Shown here in pieces: positions 17,590-25,722 of a DNA stretch of 50,580 bases. Within the stretch, counting starts at the first letter, position 1. Every line of letters starts with the position of its first letter. The notes under the pieces are model-generated. The model was not told where the DNA came from, made no database searches, and was given only the letters and a program-made list of their open reading frames with translations. Source of the stretch: JBDREF01 sp043820045 (GTDB lineage: Bacteria; Planctomycetota; Phycisphaerae; Sedimentisphaerales; Anaerobacaceae); NCBI GenBank assembly GCA_043820045.1, contig JBDREF010000109.1, positions 1 through 50,580 on the forward strand. The letters are read 5' to 3'. The position numbers and the translations under genes were made by a program.

Positions 17590-17665
17590 TTCGCATACAG
17601 ACCAGTGCGAACGCGTCGGGGGTTTGACAAGGTGTTGGAGATGAGGCTCAGCATCGCATCTGAGC
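17590..17665. other. Two hairpins before the Rieske gene
   Basis: TTCGCA/TGCGAA (17590-17611, 10-nt loop) and GCTCAG/CTGAGC (17646-17665, 8-nt loop) are perfect 6-bp stems in the 137-bp gap. They may mark transcript processing or attenuation between the upstream genes and the Rieske/cytochrome b genes. A TTGACA lies between them without a matching -10. Confidence 0.3.
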
Positions 17666-17714
17666 AGACGTATGTGTCAAAATGCAGGTTAACGTAAAGC
17701 AAAGGGGCTTTGGC

Positions 17715-18203
17715 ATGAACAACAACCATGACAATCAAATACAGAATTCTTGCGCTTGCTTGAAGGCGAATTCGCAAACCCCGGCTTCGGTCCGGCCGAA
17801 CAGGCGGGGATTTTTTCACGCTTGTTTTGCGCTGATGGCCGCTGTCGCGGGGTTTGTTGTGGCATTCCCGGTTTTCTCATTTTTTCGCCTGCCGAAACGG
17901 ATCAATACGGCCAAGAGAATTGAAATACCCATCACCGACTTGAGCGAGGACCAGGCATTGTTCTTCGAGCGGCAGGGAATACAAATTGCATTAATATACA
18001 CCGACCGGGAGCCCAAGGTCTTTGATGCTGCGTGCACTCATTTGGGTTGCCTGGTGACATGGGATCAAAATGAACACATTTTTCATTGCCCCTGCCACGG
18101 AGCTGTTTTCGACGATAAGGGGCAGGCCGTAAGAGGTCCTGTAAATACACCACTGAAAAAAGTCGACTTTGAAATCAAGAATGACGTGATCGTTATCTCG
18201 TAG
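17715..18203 (+). CDS. Rieske [2Fe-2S] protein of a cytochrome bc/b6f-type complex
   Basis: I start at ATG 17715 (AAAGGGG seven bases upstream), giving 162 aa; an upstream ATG at 17682 lacks such a site. A twin-arginine-like NRRGFF precedes one membrane helix (residues ~36-58) that anchors the protein. The cluster ligands are in CTHLGC (Cys107, His109, plus Cys112 of the disulfide) and CPCHGA (Cys125, Cys127, His128), all intact. It takes electrons from quinol bound at the Qo site of cytochrome b and passes them to a c-type cytochrome. It is followed 6 bp later by cytochrome b. Confidence 0.94.
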   Translation: MNNNHDNQIQNSCACLKANSQTPASVRPNRRGFFHACFALMAAVAGFVVAFPVFSFFRLPKRINTAKRIEIPITDLSEDQALFFERQGIQIALIYTDREPKVFDAACTHLGCLVTWDQNEHIFHCPCHGAVFDDKGQAVRGPVNTPLKKVDFEIKNDVIVIS

Positions 18204-18209
18204 GTTGCA

Positions 18210-18881
18210 ATGAGCAGACTAATTAAACTACTGAATCTATTCAGAAAAGAATTGGACGACCGGTTTGATCTGACCCCGGTTGTTGAAAAGAATCTCACCC
18301 ATAAGCAAGTTCCCCGGACACTGAGTTGGGCGGGATGTTTTGGAGGCCTCGCATTCCTGATCTTTATGATCCAGGTGTTTACCGGCATTCTTTTGTTGAT
18401 GTACTACAAGCCGGATCCGGAGCGAGCCTGGGACGGCGTAACGTTTATCAAGAGCAACGTGCCGATGGGATGGCTGATTCAGCGGATCCATTCAGTGGGC
18501 GCTAATTTGATGATTGCCCTGGTCTTCCTGCACATGGCGCGCGTGGTGTACCTGCGGATCTTTCGCAAGCCTCGTGAATTACACTGGATCAGCGGCTCTG
18601 TCCTTTTACTGGCCACGACGATGATGGCCTTTACGGGATATCTGTTGCCGTGGACGCAGCTTTCGTACTGGGGGGCTAAAGTGGGAACTGAAATCCCCTC
18701 GGCGGTTCCGCTCCTCGGTGAGTTTATTGTCGTCCTGATTCGACGGGGACAGAGTATCAGCGGCGAGACTTTGGGGTTCTTCTTTGCCATGCACATCTGG
18801 GTTCTGCCAGGGTTGTCAGTTCTCATGATGGTGCTCCATTTTCTAATGATACGACGAACCGGGATATCACGGCCTTTGTAG
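18210..18881 (+). CDS. Cytochrome b6-type subunit (N-terminal half of cytochrome b)
   Basis: A 223-aa membrane protein with four helices, the size of a split cytochrome b6 rather than full cytochrome b. Haem ligands are His94 and His108 in RIHSVGANLMIALVFLH and His195 and His210 in HIWVLPGLSVLMMVLH. The second pair has 14 residues between the histidines, as in b6, not 13 as in mitochondrial cytochrome b. Cys43 in VPRTLSWAGCFGG lines up with the cysteine of b6 that binds the extra haem c(n). The Rieske gene precedes it and subunit IV follows, 32 bp on. Confidence 0.93.
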   Translation: MSRLIKLLNLFRKELDDRFDLTPVVEKNLTHKQVPRTLSWAGCFGGLAFLIFMIQVFTGILLLMYYKPDPERAWDGVTFIKSNVPMGWLIQRIHSVGANLMIALVFLHMARVVYLRIFRKPRELHWISGSVLLLATTMMAFTGYLLPWTQLSYWGAKVGTEIPSAVPLLGEFIVVLIRRGQSISGETLGFFFAMHIWVLPGLSVLMMVLHFLMIRRTGISRPL

Positions 18882-18913
18882 CCGGAGTATCAGACCTGAT
18901 GGGAGATTCTTGA

Positions 18914-19945
18914 ATGGGTGTCGACTACCGAGAGCAATATAAACCGGAGCATTTAGAGCCGTTCTTCCCACACGAAATCATAAAAATGATTATTGTGGTG
19001 CTCTGTACTCTTGCGTTACTTATGTTTCTGGTTACTCTGCCCACGTACATGGAGAATATGGGCGTCCATGGAATTGCCCACGAAGAAGCCCCCGCCAATC
19101 CTGCAATTACGCCTCCGCACATCCGTCCGGAATGGTATTTTCTGGCGGTGTACCAGTATCTCAAATTGATGCCTTCGGAAGTGCTGGGGATCGGCGGCAA
19201 AGCTCTGGGAATTCTTACACAGATGGTAGTTGTCGCCCTGTTGTTTTTACTGCCCTTCTGGTATCCACTGCGGGCGGCCCGCGTGAACAAGGACAGATGG
19301 CCTCTGGGTGTTTTGACTCTCGCCCTGCAATGGCTGGTGGTTCTCATACCTGCGGTGGTCTTATTATGGTTTCGCAGTATTATGCCCGATCCTTATCGTG
19401 ATGTCATTCATCCCATGTTTGTCTGGCCCGTGTTGTGGACTTTCGGGTACGTCGCTGCCGGCTGGCTGATGTATAAAGCGCGGCTGAGCGATGCTTTTGA
19501 ATGGTTGAAGCTGCTCAATACCGGACTGATCTTCATAGGATTTCAGGGGCTGATATTCCTGGTGGTCTTGGGGCAGGGACTTTCATGGGCGATAGGTCCT
19601 GCCGCCGGGTATCTTGCAGGCGTGGTGTTATTTTTGCCTTCGACGATGATTATCATTTGGTTCGTGATAAGACGCGCCGCCGGAAATGACGGGAATCTTC
19701 GAACGAAGTTGATGACAGGTTTGATTACCGAGGGCCTTGTTCTATTTTTGGGTCTGACGATCTGGGCAATGTGGCCGGCAGAGGGCCTCTTTTCCGCCGA
19801 GGTAGCGCATGGTGAAACTCGCAGTTTCATCTATGCTGTGGCCGTCATGATTCTTGCCCTGGTCGTTTTTTATGCTTTTTTAATCACCGAACTGCGGACT
19901 GTCCATCGCACTTTGAAACCGGAAGAAAGAGATCAATTGGAATGA
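18914..19945 (+). CDS. Cytochrome b C-terminal half (subunit IV-like) with a long C-terminal membrane extension
   Basis: A 343-aa protein, about twice the size of the b6f subunit IV (~160 aa). The Qo-site PEWY motif is at residues 72-75 (IRPEWYFLAVYQYLK). The first ~130 residues, with three helices, match the C-terminal half of cytochrome b. The remaining ~200 residues add about five or six hydrophobic helices plus an exposed loop, with no haem-binding CXXCH. It completes the quinol-oxidising core with the preceding gene. ATG overlaps nothing upstream; its stop overlaps the next start by 4 bp (ATGA). The function of the extension is unknown. Confidence 0.9.
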   Translation: MGVDYREQYKPEHLEPFFPHEIIKMIIVVLCTLALLMFLVTLPTYMENMGVHGIAHEEAPANPAITPPHIRPEWYFLAVYQYLKLMPSEVLGIGGKALGILTQMVVVALLFLLPFWYPLRAARVNKDRWPLGVLTLALQWLVVLIPAVVLLWFRSIMPDPYRDVIHPMFVWPVLWTFGYVAAGWLMYKARLSDAFEWLKLLNTGLIFIGFQGLIFLVVLGQGLSWAIGPAAGYLAGVVLFLPSTMIIIWFVIRRAAGNDGNLRTKLMTGLITEGLVLFLGLTIWAMWPAEGLFSAEVAHGETRSFIYAVAVMILALVVFYAFLITELRTVHRTLKPEERDQLE

Positions 19946-20862
19946 AGCTGAGACTACTATTTTCCTGCGGTTGTTTTGCATTCCTTGTATTGTTGCTATT
20001 GCACAACGATGTATTAGCCGATGACGATGCTTATAAGGACAACGCGTGTGTATCCTGCCATCAGAACCTGCCTGGAAAACTCAGTGCGGTTGTGCAGGAG
20101 TGGACACAGAGCATCCACTTTCGGAACAACGTCACTTGTGACGGATGCCACGGGGGCGATCCTTCCGTCAAACGAGATCAGTCTGACAGTGAGGAAGTCT
20201 TCAAGGATCGGTCGCATTTGCACCGTGACAGAGAGTTTCTGCTGATATCTCGGACCGACAGCCTCTTTACCAGTGCGGTCAGAGGACGTAGCGTCAGCTA
20301 TTTTTGCGGCAAATGCCATTCTGACATCAAGGAAAAGCACCTGGGATCACCGCACGGCGAACTTGGCAATCCCACGTGTTTGTACTGTCACGGTATGGGC
20401 TCTCACGCTATTCAGGAATCCTCTCCCGATATGGTCGATGTGAGATCCCGCAGCGAGGGAGGGCGTTGTGCGATATGCCATCGGGCGGCAACTATGGAAA
20501 CAGTTTCAAATATCTACAATATACTGGTCAATGCTCAATCGCAGTTGGAGAATTCCTCCAAACTTTATGACTGGCTGGAAAAGCACGGATACAAGAATCT
20601 CGCCATGGACAAGATGCATCACAACAGCCGTGAAACGCTTTCACAACTGCGGCAGACATTTCATAGCTTTAACATGAGAGAGATAAATGAGTTTGCTTCG
20701 AGCATAGGAGCCAACGCAGATCTTACTCAGGAGACTTACAACCTGATTGAATCACTGGAGATTGCCAAAGCCAGGCAGGCAAAGCTTGGGATTTCATCGG
20801 TAGCGTTCCTGGTGAGCTTTGCGGGATTGCTGTTGATCTATCGCAAGAAATACCTTCACTGA
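19942..20862 (+). CDS. Membrane-anchored pentahaem c-type cytochrome
   Basis: A 306-aa protein with a signal peptide (residues ~1-26, ending VLA), five CXXCH sites (CVSCH, CDGCH, CGKCH, CLYCH, CAICH) within residues ~36-180, a helical region and a C-terminal membrane helix (VAFLVSFAGLLLIYRKK). It would be exposed outside the membrane and tethered by its C-terminal end. The ATGA overlap with subunit IV shows it is part of the same complex operon, so it is the likely bound electron acceptor of the Rieske protein, replacing a conventional cytochrome c1 or f. Confidence 0.9.
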   Translation: MKLRLLFSCGCFAFLVLLLLHNDVLADDDAYKDNACVSCHQNLPGKLSAVVQEWTQSIHFRNNVTCDGCHGGDPSVKRDQSDSEEVFKDRSHLHRDREFLLISRTDSLFTSAVRGRSVSYFCGKCHSDIKEKHLGSPHGELGNPTCLYCHGMGSHAIQESSPDMVDVRSRSEGGRCAICHRAATMETVSNIYNILVNAQSQLENSSKLYDWLEKHGYKNLAMDKMHHNSRETLSQLRQTFHSFNMREINEFASSIGANADLTQETYNLIESLEIAKARQAKLGISSVAFLVSFAGLLLIYRKKYLH

Positions 20863-21023
20863 TCGCATCCGCACCGAGACAAGCAGGTGCCTTGCTCTCG
20901 CCGTATTCTAACCCGGGAGGGCTGAGAACCACTGGCAACTACGGCGATATTTTCGCCCTTGCCGGTTGGAAAACACCAGCATCGAGCCGGACATATTCTC
21001 CGCGACATTGCTGCCGGGAGCCA

Positions 21024-21164
21024 TTCGGCGGTGACGGCGCCCTCATACACTTTCCAGTACTGCTTGTCCTTATCTTTGGAACGGCACTTGATCGTCCAAC
21101 CGTCAAGGCTTTTTCCGTCAAAGAGGTCAACGGTCAACCCACGGATCGGGCCGAGGTACGGCAT
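21024..21164 (-). pseudogene. DUF1080 (3-keto-disaccharide hydrolase) N-terminal remnant
   Basis: In the frame running from ATG 21164 the minus strand encodes ~47 residues containing LFDGKSLDGWTIKC, KDKDKQYWKVYEGAVTAE, the hallmark start of DUF1080 proteins. After this the similarity stops in all three frames, so the domain is truncated or badly frameshifted. It overlaps the last 31 bp of the GH36-like gene. It looks like the leftover of a gene that once followed the alpha-galactosidase gene. Confidence in the DUF1080 match is fair; the history is inferred. Confidence 0.5.
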
Positions 21165-23572
21165 GTCAGCTTCCACGAGACTTCGCGAGTCTCTGAAGAA
21201 TTTATAAGTAATCGAACGCCCTGTTTGGTTGCGCTAACAAGTTTGATGTTGGCGCCGTCGGCAGAGGTTTGCGTAACCTCCCAGGAACCGTCTTGGGGCA
21301 GTGCTACTCGCAACTCATAAGGATCACCCCCGACCACAAGACTTCTTCCGGAAAGGGTTTTCTCGTGTTCGTCCCAGCTTTCGTCGAGTACATCTATAAT
21401 CCCCTGAGTGATGTGACGTGACGTACTGATCAATTGAGGATAGTCTGCTGCAGGACGCACGGCCAGAATCCTGCAACTGCCCGGTTCCAGCGTTTGAACA
21501 AGAGTCCCCCGAATCGGCTCGGTGAATTTGTCCGCCCAATAGTCAAAGGCTACGTAGGTAGCTTTAGGATTCAGCCCCAGTTTGCCCATGTCATAGACTA
21601 TTGTATCCGGCTCTTTTTCTTTCCAGTTGAACAGGCCTATGACGTCCCGGCGAACGCTGCGGCGCGCATCAGTAAGCAGCCATATCCGGGCAGTCTTTGA
21701 TTCGAAAAGATCAACCGGTCTGGCCACCGCCTCGTGCCCCGGGATAAGGCGTTTGAGAATGTCCAGCCGCTCATCGGGCAGCTCGCTGAACTGATAGCTG
21801 GTGGTGAGCATGCTCCCGGAGACAGCCACCCATGAGGCCATCAGTCTTGCCGCATTGAGCGGATTGGACGGTCGCACGTAGATCGGATCGGGATCGTTGT
21901 GCCATATACGGCGGTTGAGAAAGTAGAGATTGCTGCCGTGGTGTGGACCGACCATTACATCATTCCATCGGCCCGAACCTGCTCCGCCGTTATCCGGGCC
22001 TATGCGCATTGCATCGATCAATCCAAATGCAGCACCCATCGACCGCATGTTCTGCGAAACATTACAGCCCAGTATGAAGACATCAGGGGCCGATTCTCGC
22101 ACAATTTCAAGCCCCTTGCGATACGCCTCAATATGTGTCATTCGAGGATCGGCAAGCACTGTCGAAGGCGTGGCCACGTCCGCCGCCCCGGGACCTGCCT
22201 GCTGGTCGCCTACGAAGTTCTGCGAATTAAGCCATCTGCCACTCGTGGCGTACCCGGTGTTCACATAAACATTGTGCGTAACGGTGCCTGTGTGCATGCC
22301 GTCGAGCTTGAAGTATCCGTATCCCCAGTCAGCGATTCGCCTGGCGCGATCGCGAACAAATGCCTGCGTTCTCGGATTGGACATGTCCAGAAGCGATCCG
22401 GACCACCGTGTAACAACCGCCGTTCCATCCGGCCAGTGTGCGAACAGATCCTGCTTATCCGCAAAGTATGGATTATTCCAGGTGCCTGCAAAGGGCATAA
22501 ACCATATTCCCGGAATCAGCCCCATCCCCCGCAGCTTCTCGGCCGTGTACTTCATCCCTTTGGGAAAATTTTCGTTGGCCCCAAGAAATACTTTGACTGG
22601 CCCGACGCCCTTAAAATTCTTCTGTGAGTCATCGTAAGTGTTGTCTTCGGGAAATCTGGCCTGCCACTGGTCGTCAATCTGAACCACCGAGAATCCGAAA
22701 GGTTTCAAGTGCCGGCGAGCAAACTCCCCATTGGCCAGAAGCTTTTCTTCGTTGGAGGCCCGTGCATGATACCACGTACAGTAAACCGAAGGTTGAGGTC
22801 TGAGCTTAATCGAGTATAGTCTGGCGACGGCGTCGGCATAGGCTTCCAGTCCCAGTCGAGCATCGTCGAAATAGCCGATGAGCAGTGTTTCGGTTTGACG
22901 GGATTGACCTGGATCCACCTGATAGCGGCCAAAGTCAATGCGTGCCCGGACGTTCGGACGGGCGTTTTTGACCTCTGTGAAAAAAACTCCGCTGCCACGC
23001 TCGTGTGTGAGACAGGCGGCCACGACGCCGTTCCGCGTGTTCGGATCGACGACCGCAGTAAACGAAAAGCTTCCGGGAGCATCTTGGAGAGAATTGAGAA
23101 ATCCAGTCCCATAGGATCTCAATTGGTCCGGTGGAATTCCGAGATCGACCTGAAACTGGAGGATTCTTTCACTGGCCGAGACATAAGGCTCGGGACCGCT
23201 GTTGTGAACGGTAGTATGAAGATGGACGAAAGGGTTTCCAGGAAAGAGACGCAAAGTGCTCTGCCATCCGCTTTCGTGTTCAACTGCAATCTCCTGGCCC
23301 CGTCCCCAGACAGGATCGGAAATGGAGTTCTTCTTCATGGATTTGATTCTGTGTGCAAACCTGGCCTGGTCCACAAAGACTTTCCCGGACTCTCGCCAGG
23401 TCAGTTCAAAGATGTTGCGATCAGACTGAACAACTACTTGCAGGCTTTCATTCTCAATTGAAACTTCGGCACCAACAACCTCAACAGCAAAAGCCAGAGC
23501 CAAAGCGATTGCCAGCATAGAAGGTACAGTTCGTTGAGTTGACTTGGTATCGCTATCCATATTATTCTTCAT
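21134..23572 (-). CDS. Secreted GH36-like alpha-galactosidase
   Basis: An 812-aa protein with a signal peptide (residues ~18-35, ending VVGA) and a GH36 layout: N-terminal beta-supersandwich (~36-260), TIM barrel (~265-640) and a C-terminal beta domain. The barrel shows VVQIDDQWQ, the nucleophile Asp424 in YFKLDGMH and the probable acid/base Asp527 in RIGPDNGG, the paired aspartates of clan GH-D. Known members release alpha-galactosyl residues; here the exact substrate is unknown. ATG 23572 follows GAGGAATCTTAA. Its 3' end overlaps a DUF1080 remnant. Confidence 0.85.
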   Translation of the reverse strand: MKNNMDSDTKSTQRTVPSMLAIALALAFAVEVVGAEVSIENESLQVVVQSDRNIFELTWRESGKVFVDQARFAHRIKSMKKNSISDPVWGRGQEIAVEHESGWQSTLRLFPGNPFVHLHTTVHNSGPEPYVSASERILQFQVDLGIPPDQLRSYGTGFLNSLQDAPGSFSFTAVVDPNTRNGVVAACLTHERGSGVFFTEVKNARPNVRARIDFGRYQVDPGQSRQTETLLIGYFDDARLGLEAYADAVARLYSIKLRPQPSVYCTWYHARASNEEKLLANGEFARRHLKPFGFSVVQIDDQWQARFPEDNTYDDSQKNFKGVGPVKVFLGANENFPKGMKYTAEKLRGMGLIPGIWFMPFAGTWNNPYFADKQDLFAHWPDGTAVVTRWSGSLLDMSNPRTQAFVRDRARRIADWGYGYFKLDGMHTGTVTHNVYVNTGYATSGRWLNSQNFVGDQQAGPGAADVATPSTVLADPRMTHIEAYRKGLEIVRESAPDVFILGCNVSQNMRSMGAAFGLIDAMRIGPDNGGAGSGRWNDVMVGPHHGSNLYFLNRRIWHNDPDPIYVRPSNPLNAARLMASWVAVSGSMLTTSYQFSELPDERLDILKRLIPGHEAVARPVDLFESKTARIWLLTDARRSVRRDVIGLFNWKEKEPDTIVYDMGKLGLNPKATYVAFDYWADKFTEPIRGTLVQTLEPGSCRILAVRPAADYPQLISTSRHITQGIIDVLDESWDEHEKTLSGRSLVVGGDPYELRVALPQDGSWEVTQTSADGANIKLVSATKQGVRLLINSSETREVSWKLTCRTSARSVG

Positions 23573-23596
23573 TTAAGATTCCTCATAATGTGGAAG

Positions 23597-23625
23597 AATT
23601 CGTACAACAAGTCTAATGCTGTCAA
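23597..23625 (-). promoter_or_regulatory. Possible promoter of the GH36-like gene
   Basis: On the minus strand a perfect TTGACA (23625-23620) is followed after 17 bp by CGAATT (23602-23597), a poor -10. It lies 25 bp before the start codon. A GTACAA/TTGTAC stem overlaps the spacer. Confidence 0.3.
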
Positions 23626-23843
23626 ATTGTACTTGCATCTGGCTGAAAAGAAAACAACTTCATGCAGACCATCTTCACAGACGGATGCGATTCTCTCAGG
23701 GCCATCGGTCTTGCATGTGTTGTGCCGCTTATTTTGCGCCTCTCGATGTGAATGGTTAAGAAGCACCTCAATATTATGTCGATGTTTGCCGATGATCGGG
23801 CCCAAGACTATTTGTGATATACAGACAGCCGCTTAATGCAAAC

Positions 23844-23872
23844 TTGACGCGGATGCTTTTTTTTGTTATCAA
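23844..23872 (+). promoter_or_regulatory. Promoter of the topoisomerase VI operon
   Basis: TTGACG (23844-23849) and TATCAA (23867-23872) lie 17 bp apart, with a run of eight T in the spacer. The predicted leader is about 90 nt. The 300 bp between the two divergent genes hold no other gene that I can support. Confidence 0.5.
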
Positions 23873-23970
23873 CACCGCCGCTGGAAAGGGTCGGTCTGTA
23901 CGTGTCGGAGGATTCGACATCGGGCTACTTCGTCCGGTCCGGCTTTATGTGCAACCAGGGAGCAGAGTTT

Positions 23971-25722
23971 ATGGGAAAAACCAGGAAGGCGCCGGCAAAG
24001 TCGAAATCAAAAGCAGCCAAGAAGGCGGTGAAGAAGGCTGCCGGTAAAACTGCGAAGAAATCGCGTCGCGTTTCCAAACGCAAGAAGCCCGAGATGCGAA
24101 AAGAGGCCGAGGAAGCGGTCGAACAGGCTTCCGGGCAGTCCCGCAAGGGACACCCTGCGGTGGAACGTTCCGGTCACTCGACAGCCGAAGATATGGCCAA
24201 GCGACAGCGCGAGATATCGGTTGCAGAATTTTTCATGAAAAACCGTCACCTCCTGGGGTTCGACAACCCGCGCAAAGCGCTGCTAACGACAATCAAAGAG
24301 GGGGTCGATAATTCTTTGGATGCATGTGAGGAAGCCGGGATATTGCCGGAAATTCAGGTCGTAATCGCCTCCTGCAAGGAAGAGAATCGCTTTCGGGTAA
24401 CCATCGAAGACAATGGCCCGGGTATTCTCAAGAAACAGATCCCCAAGATTTTTGCCAAGCTTCTTTACGGCTCGAAGTTCCACCGTCTGAAGATGTCTCG
24501 CGGGCAGCAGGGCATCGGGATCTCCGCCGCCGGCATGTACGGCCAGCTTACTACGGGTAAACCCATTGTCATTACCTCGAAGACCGGGCGCAACCAGCCT
24601 GCGCACCACTACGAACTCGAAATCGACGCCAAGAAGAACGAGCCTCGCATAATTGTCGAGGAAGCCGTCGAGTGGGAGGTTCCCCGCGGCACCAAAGTTG
24701 AGATTGAGCTGGAAGCCAAGTTTCAGAAAGGCCGCCAGTCCGTGGAGGAGTATCTCGAGCAGACGGTTATCGCCAATCCTCACGTGACGCTGCACCTGGT
24801 GACGCCGGACGGCGAGACAAAGGTGTACAAACGGGTGTCGGACAAGCTGCCCGATCATACCAAGGAGATAAAGCCTCATCCCTACGGCGTGGAATTGGGG
24901 GTGCTTATCAAGATGCTGCACGACACCAAGGCGCGCACCGTGCAGTCGTTTCTCCATACCGATTTCTCCCGCGTAAGCATGCGGGTGGCAAAAATGATCT
25001 GTGAGCAGGCGAAGGTCTCCGAACGCGCCCGCCCGTCCCGCATAGCCCGGCAGGAGGCGGACAACCTCTTCAAAGCTATCAACCAGACCAAGATCATGAA
25101 TCCGCCCACGGACTGCCTAAGCCCGATCGGCGACGAACTCATCCTGGCCGGCTTAAAGAAGCAGATCGAGGCCGACTTCTACACCGCAGTCACAAGGCCG
25201 CCCGCAGTCTATCGCGGCAACCCCTTCCAGATCGAGGCGGGGTTGGCCTATGGCGGTTCCCTCCCCGGCGATGGGCTCGCCCAGGTGCTGCGATATGCCA
25301 ACCGCGTGCCCCTGCTCTACCAGCAGTCGGCCTGTGCAATCACACGCTCGGTGCTGACTACGGGCTGGCGCAATTACGCACTCCAGCAGTCCTCTGGAGC
25401 GCTGCCGACGGGGCCGCTGGTCATAATGGTCCACATGGCTTCGGTATGGGTGCCCTTCACGTCGGAGAGCAAGGAGGCCGTCGCCCACTATCCGGAGATC
25501 ATCAAGGAAGTCAGACTGGCACTGCAAGAGTGCGGACGCAGACTGTCAGTATTCCTCCGCCGCCGGCGCAAGGCCGCCGAATCGGAACGCAAAATGGCGT
25601 ACATTCACAAATACATACCGCATATCGCCATCGCATTGCGGGAAATGCTGCAACTGACGGACCGCCAGGAGAAAACCCTGGTAAAACAATTAACAGATGT
25701 CCTCGAAAGGAGCCGATCGTGA
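23971..25722 (+). CDS. top6B: DNA topoisomerase VI subunit B
   Basis: I start at ATG 23971 (GGGAG upstream), giving 583 aa. Residues ~1-75 form a Lys/Ala-rich tail with AAKKAVKKAAGKTAKK, like histone H1 tails. The GHKL ATPase domain follows: KEGVDNSLDACEEAG (catalytic Glu and Mg-binding Asn), EDNGPGI and SRGQQGIGISAAGMYGQ. Then come the H2TH and transducer domains, including KPHPYGVELG and the conserved QQSACAIT segment. With subunit A it makes an A2B2 type IIB topoisomerase that passes one duplex through another using ATP. The enzyme is standard in archaea and plants but rare in bacteria. Stop overlaps the next start by 4 bp. Confidence 0.93.
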   Translation: MGKTRKAPAKSKSKAAKKAVKKAAGKTAKKSRRVSKRKKPEMRKEAEEAVEQASGQSRKGHPAVERSGHSTAEDMAKRQREISVAEFFMKNRHLLGFDNPRKALLTTIKEGVDNSLDACEEAGILPEIQVVIASCKEENRFRVTIEDNGPGILKKQIPKIFAKLLYGSKFHRLKMSRGQQGIGISAAGMYGQLTTGKPIVITSKTGRNQPAHHYELEIDAKKNEPRIIVEEAVEWEVPRGTKVEIELEAKFQKGRQSVEEYLEQTVIANPHVTLHLVTPDGETKVYKRVSDKLPDHTKEIKPHPYGVELGVLIKMLHDTKARTVQSFLHTDFSRVSMRVAKMICEQAKVSERARPSRIARQEADNLFKAINQTKIMNPPTDCLSPIGDELILAGLKKQIEADFYTAVTRPPAVYRGNPFQIEAGLAYGGSLPGDGLAQVLRYANRVPLLYQQSACAITRSVLTTGWRNYALQQSSGALPTGPLVIMVHMASVWVPFTSESKEAVAHYPEIIKEVRLALQECGRRLSVFLRRRRKAAESERKMAYIHKYIPHIAIALREMLQLTDRQEKTLVKQLTDVLERSRS

